42,957 bases of DNA from Eubacterium sp. UBA3279. GTDB lineage: Bacteria > Bacillota > Clostridia > Lachnospirales > Lachnospiraceae. This document shows, one piece after another, positions 23,819 through 32,313 of this stretch (its first letter is position 1; the number at the start of each line of letters is the position of its first letter). The stretch lies in contig DETV01000104.1 in NCBI GenBank assembly GCA_002361775.1, forward strand, positions 1 to 42,957. The letters run 5' to 3'. A program made the translations under genes and the position numbers. The notes under the pieces were generated by a model. The model worked only from the letters and a program-made list of their open reading frames with translations. It was not told the origin of the DNA and ran no database searches.

Positions 23819-24707
23819 ATTTATCAGCTTTTTTCCTGCGGGAGAAAAGAGCCGGATAACCTGCAACGATCCATAAAATCAAAAGAAAATAAGAAAGGAT
23901 ACTTCCAATCAGAAATTTCTTTAAAGTAAGTTCAAACAAGCCCATGAGAATCAGAACGGAAAGTAATCCGGCGCTGAAGCGGATTATTTTCTGCTTGGTT
24001 TCTTTGGGAACTGAAAAATGAATATAAGTACATTCCAGATAATATCCAACGGCAAATCCCAGTCCGGCGCCACAGGCTTTCAACGCATCTTCCGCCATTT
24101 CCGGATCGGCGGTTTGTGTCATATATAAATAGGCTGTGTAAATTCCCAGAAAAAGACATATCCCCAAAAGTCCCAGAGATATTTTTTTGGTATAGGCAGC
24201 GTGGGTCAGAACCGGGCCGGCTTTGTACCAGATGAAAGCAGAAATACCCAATGTAAGAAGCATGGAAACCAATACATCTTTGGGAGTGTGTACGCCCAGA
24301 TACATGCGGGAGAATCCGATAAGTATCATGAAAAAGAAACAGAAAAATTTCCATGTATATTTTCTGGAAGCAAAACCTAAAGTTGAGAAAAGCGCGGTAC
24401 CGCTCTGGGTATGACCGCTGGGGAATGAGTATCCGGTGGCTCCCGATAAAGCGGAAGAGACAGGATGAAACTCAGGATCCAGCACCCAGGGTCTGGGAAT
24501 ACGGAAAGTTATCTTTAATCCCTGGATAAGAAGTCCGGAGAGAAAATAGGTAAAACCAAGAATATAGGCTTTGCGTTTGTCCAGACACCAGTAAAGCCAA
24601 CAGATAATGACCACAACAAGAGTTTCCTGGGCAAACAGGGTGATGGTCTGAAAAAGAGTGTCAAAAAAGGGTGTACGATATTGTGCGATAAAATGTAATA
24701 TTTCCAA
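23817..24707 (-). CDS. PAP2-superfamily membrane phosphatase
   Basis: A 296-aa integral membrane protein with an acid-phosphatase (PAP2) active site: KITFRIPRPW (motif 1), YSFPSGHTQSG (motif 2) and SRMYLGVHTPKDV (motif 3 with the nucleophile His and Asp). Some eight helices are predicted by eye, including extra C-terminal ones. Such enzymes dephosphorylate lipid phosphates or undecaprenyl pyrophosphate outside the membrane; the exact substrate is not clear. AAAGGAGG precedes the ATG, and the gene starts 12 bp after the GNAT gene, so they are probably co-transcribed. Confidence 0.93.
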   Translation of the reverse strand: MEILHFIAQYRTPFFDTLFQTITLFAQETLVVVIICWLYWCLDKRKAYILGFTYFLSGLLIQGLKITFRIPRPWVLDPEFHPVSSALSGATGYSFPSGHTQSGTALFSTLGFASRKYTWKFFCFFFMILIGFSRMYLGVHTPKDVLVSMLLTLGISAFIWYKAGPVLTHAAYTKKISLGLLGICLFLGIYTAYLYMTQTADPEMAEDALKACGAGLGFAVGYYLECTYIHFSVPKETKQKIIRFSAGLLSVLILMGLFELTLKKFLIGSILSYFLLILWIVAGYPALFSRRKKADK

Positions 24708-24719
24708 AATAGCCTCCTT

Positions 24720-25475
24720 TTAAAAAAGCTCCAGAACACGGAACCAGTATTTGTAAAAATCCCGGAATCCCAGAGAGGTGTATAAATTCTTTGCAGGTGT
24801 ATTACCGTGGACAACCTGAAGGTAAGCGCCTTCCAGTCCCATTTCTTTTCCAAGATTGAGAAGAGAAGAGCAGACAGAACGGGCGTAATGGAGACCACGA
24901 TAATGAGGATGTACATGGATTGCATAAATCCCCATGTAAGAGCGGTCCAGAATTCCCAGACCGATGGCAATAATCTGTCCCTTTTCATCGATAATCGATG
25001 CGGCAAGGGTATCTTTTGGGATGGCCTGGTACATGGAAGGGACAATCTGGCGATGAATCGCGCTGGTTGTTCCTTTCAAAGCGAAGAGACTGTTGATCCA
25101 CCGGGGAGGAATGATTTTATCTATCTGGACCGGATTGGATGGAGTATGGGGAACATAGCTCTGAAAATCTAAAACCATTACCTCTGTAATATGCTGTACA
25201 AGATAATTTCTCTGAATCAGCAGGGATTCGAAAGATTCATCTAAAAGGGGAGTTATCTTAAAAATGGCTGGTGTTCCCCAACGGCGATACGCCTGTTCGC
25301 AAAAATCGATTTTTTCGTCCAGGGGAATGGTGGAAATTCCAATCTGTTCCACACTGTTGGTTCTGTGTGTATAAAAATAAGAAAAACGAAGCAGCCAGCC
25401 GTCATAAAGCTGTATCTGGTGAGACGGCCAGGCGTTCAGTGAAAAATCTTCAATCATTTTGATTGTAGGTTGCAT
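24720..25475 (-). CDS. GNAT-family N-acetyltransferase
   Basis: A 251-aa protein whose C-terminal part carries the acetyl-CoA-binding motif HPHYRGLHYARSVCSSLL and the following VVHGNTPAKNLYTSLGF motif. The N-terminal half (WPSHQIQLYDGWLLRFS...) is typical of two-domain GNAT proteins. The acetyl acceptor is unknown. Longer reading frames exist, but GGAGG 10 nt upstream of ATG 25475 selects this start. It is transcribed divergently from the signal-peptidase-like gene. Confidence 0.88.
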   Translation of the reverse strand: MQPTIKMIEDFSLNAWPSHQIQLYDGWLLRFSYFYTHRTNSVEQIGISTIPLDEKIDFCEQAYRRWGTPAIFKITPLLDESFESLLIQRNYLVQHITEVMVLDFQSYVPHTPSNPVQIDKIIPPRWINSLFALKGTTSAIHRQIVPSMYQAIPKDTLAASIIDEKGQIIAIGLGILDRSYMGIYAIHVHPHYRGLHYARSVCSSLLNLGKEMGLEGAYLQVVHGNTPAKNLYTSLGFRDFYKYWFRVLELF

Positions 25476-25506
25476 AGTTTCTTTTACCTCCATTGGGAAT
25501 GACCCC

Positions 25507-25535
25507 ATTATAATAAAGAAGAAAATGATATTCAA
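25507..25535 (-). promoter_or_regulatory. Promoter of the GNAT-PAP2 unit
   Basis: On the minus strand: TTGAAT (25535-25530), a 17-bp spacer and TATAAT (25512-25507), 32 bp upstream of the start codon. Confidence 0.75.
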
Positions 25536-25572
25536 CGGAAAAATGAAAAAACCTTACATTTTTTAAAACGGG

Positions 25573-25601
25573 TTGCAGAAGAAGAGGAAAAAGGATATAA
25601 T
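25573..25601 (+). promoter_or_regulatory. Promoter of the signal-peptidase-like gene
   Basis: TTGCAG (25573-25578), a 17-bp spacer and TATAAT (25596-25601), 45 bp upstream of the chosen ATG. It is divergent from the GNAT promoter. Confidence 0.75.
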
Positions 25602-25645
25602 GAGGGCAGTTGAATTTAAATTCCAGCAAGATGAGGAGAGTAAGT

Positions 25646-26647
25646 ATGTCGAAGTTTTTGAAAGTACTTGTGAATAGTATTCTGATTTTGGCCATTATCG
25701 TAGCGGGGGGACTTTTAATACCGCCATTTGCAGGCGTTACCACAGTGATCGTAGATGATGAAGGGATGGATACTAATTTATCCATGGGTTCAGTGACCTA
25801 TGCGGTGGCTTTGAAAGGTAATCCGGGAGAAGGAAGCAAGGTTCTTCTGAGTGAAGGAGAAGGACAGTATGTATACAAGGTACAGAGTGTGGATGGAAAT
25901 AATTGCATTCTGGAAGACGAGCTGAGTACAGACGGAGGTACTATTGAGCATACAGTCAGTACAACGATGAAAAAAGTTATATTGACGGTTCCCTTTGTGG
26001 GATATGTTTCTATGGCGCTGAGGACGACAGAGGGATTGATCATTGTCGGTTTATCAGTAGTATTTGTGATTATATTGTTCGTTCTGGCAGAAATCTGGAA
26101 AAAAGATGATGAAGACGACGAAGATGATGAAGATAATGAAGATAATGAAGACGATGAAGACCTTGAAGAAGAGGAAGATGAAGAGACAGAAGTTCAACTG
26201 AGCAAGAGAGAGCAGAAAAAATTGAAGAAAGCTCAGGCGAAGAGAGAAAAAGCGGAAGCAAAAGCTGCAAAGAAGGCGGAAAAGAAAGAGGAAAAGAACG
26301 GCAAAGAGGAAAGCTCAGAGGAAAATGTGGAAGATACTTCTGAGAAAACAGGAAATCTTTTTGAAGAGACAGAAAATATTCTGGCAGCAGATATCGCGCA
26401 GATGATGAATGAACAGGAAGAAAATCCTCAGGAGGTTCAGGAAACTGCAAAAGAAGAGGAAATGACAGTGCAGATGGAGGAAGAAAAGGAAGAAGAAGCA
26501 GAGACAGACGGGAATATTCGTTTTGCAATTCCTTCCTATACAAAAGATGAACTGATCAATAAAGCAAAAGAAGCAGGAGATGAGCCTGAAGTGGTGGAAG
26601 ATGAGATCAGTGGAGTAACCCTTCTGGATTATTCCGATATTTTATAA
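25646..26647 (+). CDS. Signal-peptidase-I-like (S26 fold) membrane protein lacking the catalytic residues
   Basis: A 333-aa protein. An N-terminal helix (residues about 5-27), a beta-rich domain of about 100 residues and a second helix (TEGLIIVGLSVVFVIILFVL) give the SipW-like layout, including the closing VPFVGYVSMALRTTEGLI segment typical of that family. The usual catalytic Ser motif is replaced by VDDEGMDTNLSMGSVTYAVA, and no matching catalytic Lys/His is evident, so it is probably not a peptidase. A cytoplasmic tail follows: an Asp/Glu run (nt about 26104-26190), then Lys/Glu/Ala-rich helices. ATG 25646 is preceded by GAGGAGAG; an upstream in-frame start was rejected. Function is unknown, and the fold assignment is inference. 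Confidence 0.7.
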   Translation: MSKFLKVLVNSILILAIIVAGGLLIPPFAGVTTVIVDDEGMDTNLSMGSVTYAVALKGNPGEGSKVLLSEGEGQYVYKVQSVDGNNCILEDELSTDGGTIEHTVSTTMKKVILTVPFVGYVSMALRTTEGLIIVGLSVVFVIILFVLAEIWKKDDEDDEDDEDNEDNEDDEDLEEEEDEETEVQLSKREQKKLKKAQAKREKAEAKAAKKAEKKEEKNGKEESSEENVEDTSEKTGNLFEETENILAADIAQMMNEQEENPQEVQETAKEEEMTVQMEEEKEEEAETDGNIRFAIPSYTKDELINKAKEAGDEPEVVEDEISGVTLLDYSDIL

Positions 26648-26692
26648 GATAAAGGTATTTTGTAAAAAAGTAAAAAAATTTTAAGAAACCCC

Positions 26693-26721
26693 TTGCATTT
26701 GCCAGGGGTTTCGTTTATAAT
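26693..26721 (+). promoter_or_regulatory. Promoter of the S10 operon
   Basis: TTGCAT (26693-26698), a 17-bp spacer and TATAAT (26716-26721). The -35 box lies in the loop of a hairpin (AAACCCCT / AGGGGTTT, 26687-26712) that could also end transcription from the upstream gene. Confidence 0.8.
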
Positions 26722-26727
26722 AACTCG

Positions 26728-26953
26728 TGTTGTGACATTGATAGCGATGAAGCGTGAGGTTGCTGCAGAGATTGCAGGTTTTCCGTGGAGCGAATGTCAA
26801 GTTAAGAAACTGGCGACAAGTCACTGTATACAAAATAGGTAAGTCCGCTGAAAGAAGGCGGAGACCGTGTGAAGATCAGCAAGACACACACGGGTAAGTG
26901 TACAGTCACCGCTTGTCGTACTCGTAAAGTGCGAAAAGGAGGCGACTTTTTTT
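26728..26953 (+). promoter_or_regulatory. Structured 5' leader of the S10 operon
   Basis: A 226-nt untranslated leader. GCGACAAG (26813-26820) pairs with CTTGTCGT (26912-26919), and ACTGTA (26823-26828) with TACAGT (26901-26906). Two hairpins lie inside: TCCGC/GCGGA (26844-26862) and CCGTGTG/CACACGG (26865-26893). This is a closed multi-branch fold just upstream of the rpsJ ribosome site. Control by a ribosomal protein is plausible, as in other S10 operons, but is not shown. Confidence 0.6.
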
Positions 26954-27271
26954 ATGGCAAGTCAAGTAATGAGAATCACATTAAAAGCTTATGATCATCA
27001 GCTGGTTGATGCATCTGCAAGCAAAATTATCGAAACTGTAAAAAAGAACGGATCTGTAGTGAGTGGACCTGTACCACTTCCCACTAAGAAAGAAGTAGTA
27101 ACTATCTTACGTGCGGTTCACAAATATAAAGATTCCAGAGAACAGTTTGAGCAGAGAACTCATAAAAGACTGATCGATATCATCGCGCCGACACAGAAAA
27201 CTGTGGATGCTCTGGCTAGACTGGAGATGCCGGCTGGTGTTTACATCGATATCAAGATGAAAAACAAATAA
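26954..27271 (+). CDS. rpsJ: 30S ribosomal protein S10
   Basis: 105 aa. Contains the S10 sequence RITLKAYDHQLVDASASKII and the HKRLIDIIAPTQKTVDALAR loop. It is a 30S head protein that in NusE form also joins transcription antitermination. It is the first gene of the S10-spc cluster. The ribosome site AAAAGGAGG is slightly distant from the ATG. Confidence 0.98.
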   Translation: MASQVMRITLKAYDHQLVDASASKIIETVKKNGSVVSGPVPLPTKKEVVTILRAVHKYKDSREQFEQRTHKRLIDIIAPTQKTVDALARLEMPAGVYIDIKMKNK

Positions 27272-27433
27272 TTTCATCGAAAAGCTAACTATCCAGAAGG
27301 GTTTGATATAGAAGCAACACATTCTTATGAGGAATCAACATCCCATCAGGGTCATAGTGTTCCAGTTATATCGGCTGTTCTAGGATGAACACCGAATGGT
27401 GTTCCGCTGTAGATTAAGCAGGAGGTAAAAAGA

Positions 27434-28069
27434 ATGAAGAAAGCAATCTTAGCTACAAAAGTTGGAATGACTCAGATTTTCAACGAAGATGGAGTATTGA
27501 CTCCGGTAACTGTATTGCAGGCAGGTCCTTGCGTAGTAACTCAGGTTAAGACAGTTGAGAACGATGGTTACAGTGCAGTACAGGTTGGTTTTGTTGACAA
27601 GAGAGAAAAACTGGTTAACAAACCAATGAAAGGACAGTTCGACAAAGCAGGCGTTTCTTATAAGAGATTCGTTCGCGAATTCCGTTTCGAGGATGCTGAA
27701 AGCTATGAAGTAGCTCAGGAAATCAAAGCTGATATCTTCGCAGCAGGAGAAAAAGTAGATGCTACTGCAATCTCCAAAGGAAAAGGATTCCAGGGCGCGA
27801 TCAAGAGACATGGTCAGTCCAGAGGACCTATGGCACATGGTTCTAAATATCATCGTCATGCAGGTTCCAACGGTGCTGCATCTGATCCGAGCCGCGTATT
27901 CAAAGGAAAGAAAATGGCTGGTCACATGGGTAACAAGAAAGTAACAGTTCAGAATCTGGAAATCATCAAAGTTGATACAGAGAACAATCTGTTGCTGGTT
28001 AAAGGCGCTGTACCAGGTCCTAAGAAATCTTTAGTAACAATCAAAGAGACAGTTAAATCCGGAAAGTAA
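27434..28069 (+). CDS. rplC: 50S ribosomal protein L3
   Basis: 211 aa. It starts MKKAILATKVGMTQIF and has the L3 loop RHGQSRGPMAHGSKYHRHAG, which reaches towards the peptidyl transferase centre. GCAGGAGG precedes the ATG. The 162-nt gap from rpsJ includes the hairpin GAACACC/GGTGTTC (27387-27404) and no gene. Confidence 0.98.
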   Translation: MKKAILATKVGMTQIFNEDGVLTPVTVLQAGPCVVTQVKTVENDGYSAVQVGFVDKREKLVNKPMKGQFDKAGVSYKRFVREFRFEDAESYEVAQEIKADIFAAGEKVDATAISKGKGFQGAIKRHGQSRGPMAHGSKYHRHAGSNGAASDPSRVFKGKKMAGHMGNKKVTVQNLEIIKVDTENNLLLVKGAVPGPKKSLVTIKETVKSGK

Positions 28070-28129
28070 TTGAACGGAAAAGTGGACCCGATGCCGTAAG
28101 GCATGAATCTTGAAAGGAGGATCACACAG

Positions 28130-28744
28130 ATGTCAAACGTATCTGTTTATAATATGGAAGGCAATGAAGTTGGCACACTGGAACTGAACGATGCAGTGTT
28201 CGGCGTTGAAGTGAACGAGCATCTTGTTCATCTGGCAGTGGTACGTCAGCTTGCAAATAATCGTCAGGGAACTCAGAAAGCAAAAACCCGCTCTGAAGTA
28301 AGCGGCGGTGGAAGAAAACCTTGGAGACAGAAAGGAACCGGTCATGCAAGACAGGGTTCAACAAGAGCTCCACAGTGGACAGGCGGCGGAGTTGTATTTG
28401 CTCCAACACCAAGAGACTACTCTTTCAAAATGAATAAAAAAGAAAGAAGACTGGCTCTTAAATCCGCTCTGACAAGCAGAGTACAGGAAAACAAACTGGT
28501 AGTTCTTGACGAACTGAAATTAGATGCTATCAAAACAAAGGATATGCAGAATGTATTGAACAACCTGAAAGTTGAAAAAGCTATGGTTGTTACAAACAAT
28601 GAAAATGTAATCGTATCTACAAGAAATATTCCGAATGTGATTACAGCTTCTGTAGATACTCTGAATGTATTTGATATCCTGAAATACAACACAGTTGTTC
28701 TGGATAAGGCAGCTGTTGCTAAAGTTGAGGAGGTATACGCATAA
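28130..28744 (+). CDS. rplD: 50S ribosomal protein L4
   Basis: 204 aa, with the L4 extended loop KTRSEVSGGGRKPWRQKGTG lining the exit tunnel. L4 represses its own S10 operon in E. coli; whether this holds here is unknown. ATG 28130 follows AAAGGAGGATCACACAG; the earlier in-frame ATG at 28103 has no proper site. A small GCC-GTAA-GGC hairpin lies upstream (28091-28104). Confidence 0.98.
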   Translation: MSNVSVYNMEGNEVGTLELNDAVFGVEVNEHLVHLAVVRQLANNRQGTQKAKTRSEVSGGGRKPWRQKGTGHARQGSTRAPQWTGGGVVFAPTPRDYSFKMNKKERRLALKSALTSRVQENKLVVLDELKLDAIKTKDMQNVLNNLKVEKAMVVTNNENVIVSTRNIPNVITASVDTLNVFDILKYNTVVLDKAAVAKVEEVYA

Positions 28745-29043
28745 TGGCTAACGTAAAATATTATGATGTCATCCTTAAACCGATTGTAACAGAGAAAAGT
28801 ATGAATGCTATGGCAGAGAAAAAATACACTTTCCTGGTACATCCGGAAGCAAATAAAAGCATGATTAAAGAAGCTGTTGAAAAAATGTTCGAAGGAACAG
28901 AAGTAAAGAGCGTTAACACCATGAACATGGATGGAAAGAAAAAACGCCGTGGATATACTGTTGGAACAACAGCTAAAACAAAAAAAGCAATCGTAACACT
29001 TACTGAAAACAGCAAGGACATCGAGATCTTCGAAGGTCTGTAA
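28744..29043 (+). CDS. rplW: 50S ribosomal protein L23
   Basis: 99 aa. Starts YYDVILKPIVTEKSMNAMAE; L23 sits at the tunnel exit and is the docking site for SRP and trigger factor. Its ATG overlaps the rplD stop by one base (TAATG), so translation is coupled. Confidence 0.97.
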   Translation: MANVKYYDVILKPIVTEKSMNAMAEKKYTFLVHPEANKSMIKEAVEKMFEGTEVKSVNTMNMDGKKKRRGYTVGTTAKTKKAIVTLTENSKDIEIFEGL

Positions 29044-29127
29044 GATTGCAAAGCGGAAAAAGTCCAATAAGACTTGAGCGGATATCCGATTCGCTCTGAC
29101 TATCGCTAAATGAAAGGAGATATTACA

Positions 29128-29973
29128 ATGGGAATTAAAGTATACAGCCCATATACACCGTCCAGAAGAAATATGACAAACCTGGATTTTGCAGAAATTA
29201 CAAAATCTACACCGGAAAAATCTCTGGTAGTTTCTCTGAAGAAAAACGCTGGACGTAATAATCAGGGTAAGATCACAGTTAGACATCGTGGAGGCGGAAG
29301 CAGAAGAAAATATAGAATTATCGACTTTAAAAGAAGAAAAGACGATATTCCTGCAACTGTTAAATCTATCGAGTACGATCCGAACAGAACAGCAAACATC
29401 GCACTGATCTGCTATGCAGATGGTGAGAAAGCATACATTCTGGCACCGGAAGGTCTGAAAGTTGGTATGAAGGTTATGAGTGGCGCTAACGCAGAAGTTA
29501 GACCTGGAAACTGCCTGCCAATGTCCGAGATCCCTGTTGGTACTATGATTCACAATGTAGAACTTCATCCTGGAAAGGGCGGACAGCTGGTTCGTTCTGC
29601 TGGTAATGGAGCTCAGCTGATGGCAAAAGAGGGCAAATACGCGACCTTAAGACTGCCTTCAGGCGAAATGAGAATGGTTCCTATCGCTTGCCGCGCAACT
29701 GTTGGTGTTGTAGGTAATGGTGAGCACAGTCTGGTAAATATCGGTAAAGCCGGAAGAAAACGTCATATGGGTATCCGCCCAACAGTACGTGGTTCCGTAA
29801 TGAACCCGAATGACCATCCACACGGTGGTGGTGAAGGTAAGACCGGTATCGGACGTCCGGGTCCATGTACACCATGGGGTAAACCTGCTCTTGGCCTGAA
29901 GACCAGAAAGAAAAACAAACAGTCCAATAAATATATTGTAAGAAGAAGAGACGGTAAAACGTTAGCGAAATAA
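29128..29973 (+). CDS. rplB: 50S ribosomal protein L2
   Basis: 281 aa. Contains GRNNQGKITVRHRGGGSRRK and the C-terminal VMNPNDHPHGGGEGKTGIGR, whose histidine is close to the peptidyl transferase centre. ATG 29128 follows AAAGGAG; ATG 29110 upstream is in frame but is itself next to the site. The 84-nt gap from rplW holds two short hairpins and no gene. Confidence 0.98.
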   Translation: MGIKVYSPYTPSRRNMTNLDFAEITKSTPEKSLVVSLKKNAGRNNQGKITVRHRGGGSRRKYRIIDFKRRKDDIPATVKSIEYDPNRTANIALICYADGEKAYILAPEGLKVGMKVMSGANAEVRPGNCLPMSEIPVGTMIHNVELHPGKGGQLVRSAGNGAQLMAKEGKYATLRLPSGEMRMVPIACRATVGVVGNGEHSLVNIGKAGRKRHMGIRPTVRGSVMNPNDHPHGGGEGKTGIGRPGPCTPWGKPALGLKTRKKNKQSNKYIVRRRDGKTLAK

Positions 29974-29987
29974 AGGAGGTTACGCGA

Positions 29988-30272
29988 ATGGCTCGTTCAT
30001 TGAAAAAAGGACCTTTTGCAGATCAAAGCTTATTGAAAAAAGTTGATGCTATGAATGCAGCAGGAGATAAATCAGTTATTAAAACCTGGTCACGTCGTTC
30101 CACAATTTTCCCATCCTTCGTTGGACATACAATTGCTGTTCACGACGGAAGAAAACATGTTCCGGTATATGTTACAGAGGATATGGTTGGACATAAACTG
30201 GGTGAGTTCGTTGCTACAAGAACTTACAGAGGACATGGAAAAGACGAGAAAAAATCAGGTGTTCGTAAATAA
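29988..30272 (+). CDS. rpsS: 30S ribosomal protein S19
   Basis: 94 aa. MARSLKKGPFADQSLLKKVD and TIAVHDGRKHVPVYVTEDMV are S19 hallmarks; it is a 30S head protein near the S13 contact. AAAGGAGG precedes the ATG, 14 bp after rplB. Confidence 0.98.
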   Translation: MARSLKKGPFADQSLLKKVDAMNAAGDKSVIKTWSRRSTIFPSFVGHTIAVHDGRKHVPVYVTEDMVGHKLGEFVATRTYRGHGKDEKKSGVRK

Positions 30273-30307
30273 GGGTTCAGCCCTATCTTGAAAGGAGGAT
30301 TTTAGTC

Positions 30308-30694
30308 ATGGCAAAAGGACATAGAAGCCAGATTAAAAGAGCAAGAAATGCTAATAAAGATACAAGACCATCTGCTAAATTATCCTACGCAAGAATGTCC
30401 GTACAGAAAGCTTGTTATGTACTGGATGTAATTCGTGGAAAAGATGTGCAGACTGCTCTTGGTATCCTGACATATAACCCACGTTACGCTTCCAGCGTGA
30501 TCAAAAAATTACTGGAGTCTGCAATCGCAAACGCTGAAAACAACAATGGTATGAGCGTTGAGAATCTTTACGTTGCAGAGTGCTACGCTAACAAAGCGCC
30601 TACAATGAAGAGAATCAGACCGAGAGCTCAGGGTAGAGCATATAGAATTGAGAAAAGAACAAGTCATATCTCTATCGTGTTAGATGAAAGATAA
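30308..30694 (+). CDS. rplV: 50S ribosomal protein L22
   Basis: 128 aa. The core is AKLSYARMSVQKACYVLDVI, and the beta-hairpin PTMKRIRPRAQGRAYRIEKR reaches into the exit tunnel and is a known site of macrolide-resistance changes. AAAGGAGG lies ahead of the ATG. The N-terminus has a slightly longer basic extension than E. coli L22. Confidence 0.97.
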   Translation: MAKGHRSQIKRARNANKDTRPSAKLSYARMSVQKACYVLDVIRGKDVQTALGILTYNPRYASSVIKKLLESAIANAENNNGMSVENLYVAECYANKAPTMKRIRPRAQGRAYRIEKRTSHISIVLDER

Positions 30695-30708
30695 TAAGGA
30701 GGGTAATC

Positions 30709-31365
30709 ATGGGACAGAAAGTTAACCCACACGGCCTTAGAGTCGGTGTTATCAAAGACTGGGATTCCAAATGGTATGCAGAAAAAGATTTTGCAGATAA
30801 CCTGGTGGAAGACTATAACATCAGAACATTTCTGAAAAAGAAACTGTACAGCGCAGGCGTTTCCAAGATCGAGATCGAAAGAGCTTCCGAGCGTGTAAAA
30901 GTTATCATTTACACAGCAAAACCAGGTGTTGTTATCGGTAAAGGCGGATCTGAAATCGAGAAAGTGAAAAAAGAACTGCAGAAATACACAACCAAAAAAC
31001 TGATCGTAGACATCAAAGAAGTTAAGAGACCAGACAGAGACGCTCAGTTGGTAGCAGAAAACATTGCACTGCAGTTGGAAAACCGTATTTCCTTCCGTCG
31101 TGCTATGAAATCTACAATGCAGAGAACTATGAAAGCCGGAGCAAAGGGTATCAAAACAGCCGTATCCGGACGTCTTGGTGGAGCAGATATGGCTCGTACA
31201 GAGTTCTACAGCGAAGGAACTATTCCGCTTCAGACTTTGAGAGCAGATATTGACTATGGCTTCGCAGAAGCTGACACAACTTATGGTAAAGTTGGTGTTA
31301 AAGCTTGGGTTTATAATGGCGAAGTTCTTCCAACCAAAGGAACTAAGGAAGGGAGCGATAAATAA
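30709..31365 (+). CDS. rpsC: 30S ribosomal protein S3
   Basis: 218 aa. MGQKVNPHGLRVGVIKDWDS, the KH domain with VVIGKGGSEIEKVKKEL, and the C-terminal GRLGGADMARTEFYSEGTIP. S3 lines the mRNA entry and contributes to helicase activity. GGAGGG precedes the ATG 14 bp after rplV. Confidence 0.98.
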   Translation: MGQKVNPHGLRVGVIKDWDSKWYAEKDFADNLVEDYNIRTFLKKKLYSAGVSKIEIERASERVKVIIYTAKPGVVIGKGGSEIEKVKKELQKYTTKKLIVDIKEVKRPDRDAQLVAENIALQLENRISFRRAMKSTMQRTMKAGAKGIKTAVSGRLGGADMARTEFYSEGTIPLQTLRADIDYGFAEADTTYGKVGVKAWVYNGEVLPTKGTKEGSDK

Positions 31366-31367
31366 TT

Positions 31368-31805
31368 ATGTTAATGCCAAAAAGAGTTAAACGTCGTAAA
31401 CAATTCCGCGGATCCATGAGAGGAAAAGCATTAAGAGGAAATAAAATCAACTATGGTGAATTTGGTCTGGTGGCTACTGAGCCATGCTGGATCAGATCCA
31501 ACCAGATCGAGGCAGCCCGTGTTGCCATGACTCGTTATATCAAACGTGGTGGTAAAGTTTGGATTAAAATTTTCCCAGATAAACCAGTAACAGCAAAACC
31601 AGCAGAAACACGTATGGGTTCCGGAAAAGGCGCTCTGGAATACTGGGTAGCAGTTGTTAAGCCAGGTCGTGTAATGTTCGAGATCGCAGGCGTTCCGGAA
31701 GAGATCGCTCGCGAAGCATTACGTCTTGCAATGCATAAGTTACCATGTAAATGTAAAATCGTTTCTCGTGCAGACTTAGAAGGCGGTGATAACAGTGAAA
31801 ATTAA
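31368..31805 (+). CDS. rplP: 50S ribosomal protein L16
   Basis: 145 aa. Starts MLMPKRVKRRKQFRGSMRGK and has the conserved GLVATEPCWIRSNQIEAARV. It binds 23S rRNA near the A site. The start is 2 bp after rpsC, so the ribosome site (GAAGGGAG) lies within rpsC. Confidence 0.97.
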   Translation: MLMPKRVKRRKQFRGSMRGKALRGNKINYGEFGLVATEPCWIRSNQIEAARVAMTRYIKRGGKVWIKIFPDKPVTAKPAETRMGSGKGALEYWVAVVKPGRVMFEIAGVPEEIAREALRLAMHKLPCKCKIVSRADLEGGDNSEN

Positions 31806-32001
31806 AAATTATGTAGAAGATTTAAAAGCAAAATCAGCTACAGAATTACAGGAAGAATTAGTAGCTGCTAAAAAGGAACTCTTCAACCTGAGATTCCAGA
31901 ATGCAACCAATCAGCTGGACAATACAAGCAGAATCAAAGAGGTTCGTAAAAATATTGCCAGAATTCAGACCATAATCGCAGAAAAGGCGAATGTTCAGTA
32001 A
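31795..32001 (+). CDS. rpmC: 50S ribosomal protein L29
   Basis: 68 aa. MKIKNYVEDLKAKSATELQE and the helix LFNLRFQNATNQLDNTSRIK identify L29, at the tunnel exit. GTG 31795 is chosen because AAGGCGG sits 8 nt upstream; GTG 31786 is also in frame but lies on that site. The start overlaps the end of rplP by 11 nt. Confidence 0.95.
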   Translation: MKIKNYVEDLKAKSATELQEELVAAKKELFNLRFQNATNQLDNTSRIKEVRKNIARIQTIIAEKANVQ

Positions 32002-32023
32002 TCTAAGAAGGAGGCACTAAATC

Positions 32024-32278
32024 GTGGAAAGAAATCTTAGAAAAACCCGTATTGGTAAAGTAGTAAGCAACAAGATGGATAAAACAATCGTAGTTGCTAT
32101 TGAAGACCACGTAAAACATCCTCTTTACAAAAAAATCGTAAAGAGAACATATAAATTGAAAGCACATGATGAGCAGAATCAGTGCAGCATCGGTGATACC
32201 GTTAAAGTTATGGAAACCAGACCGTTATCTAAAGATAAAAGATGGAGACTGGTTGAAATCGTAGAAAAAGTGAAATAA
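32024..32278 (+). CDS. rpsQ: 30S ribosomal protein S17
   Basis: 84 aa. RKTRIGKVVSNKMDKTIVVA and HDEQNQCSIGDTVKVMETRP are S17 OB-fold motifs; it binds 16S rRNA early in assembly. The GTG start follows AAGGAGGCAC. Confidence 0.97.
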   Translation: MERNLRKTRIGKVVSNKMDKTIVVAIEDHVKHPLYKKIVKRTYKLKAHDEQNQCSIGDTVKVMETRPLSKDKRWRLVEIVEKVK

Positions 32279-32313
32279 TTATATCGGTAAATTCGTGAAG
32301 GAGGAATACCAGC

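Noticed and set aside
28417..29568. Long minus-strand reading frame (383 codons) across rplD, rplW and rplB
   Set aside because: It is antisense to three certain ribosomal genes, is rich in Ser/Cys/Phe as shadow frames are, and has no recognisable domain.
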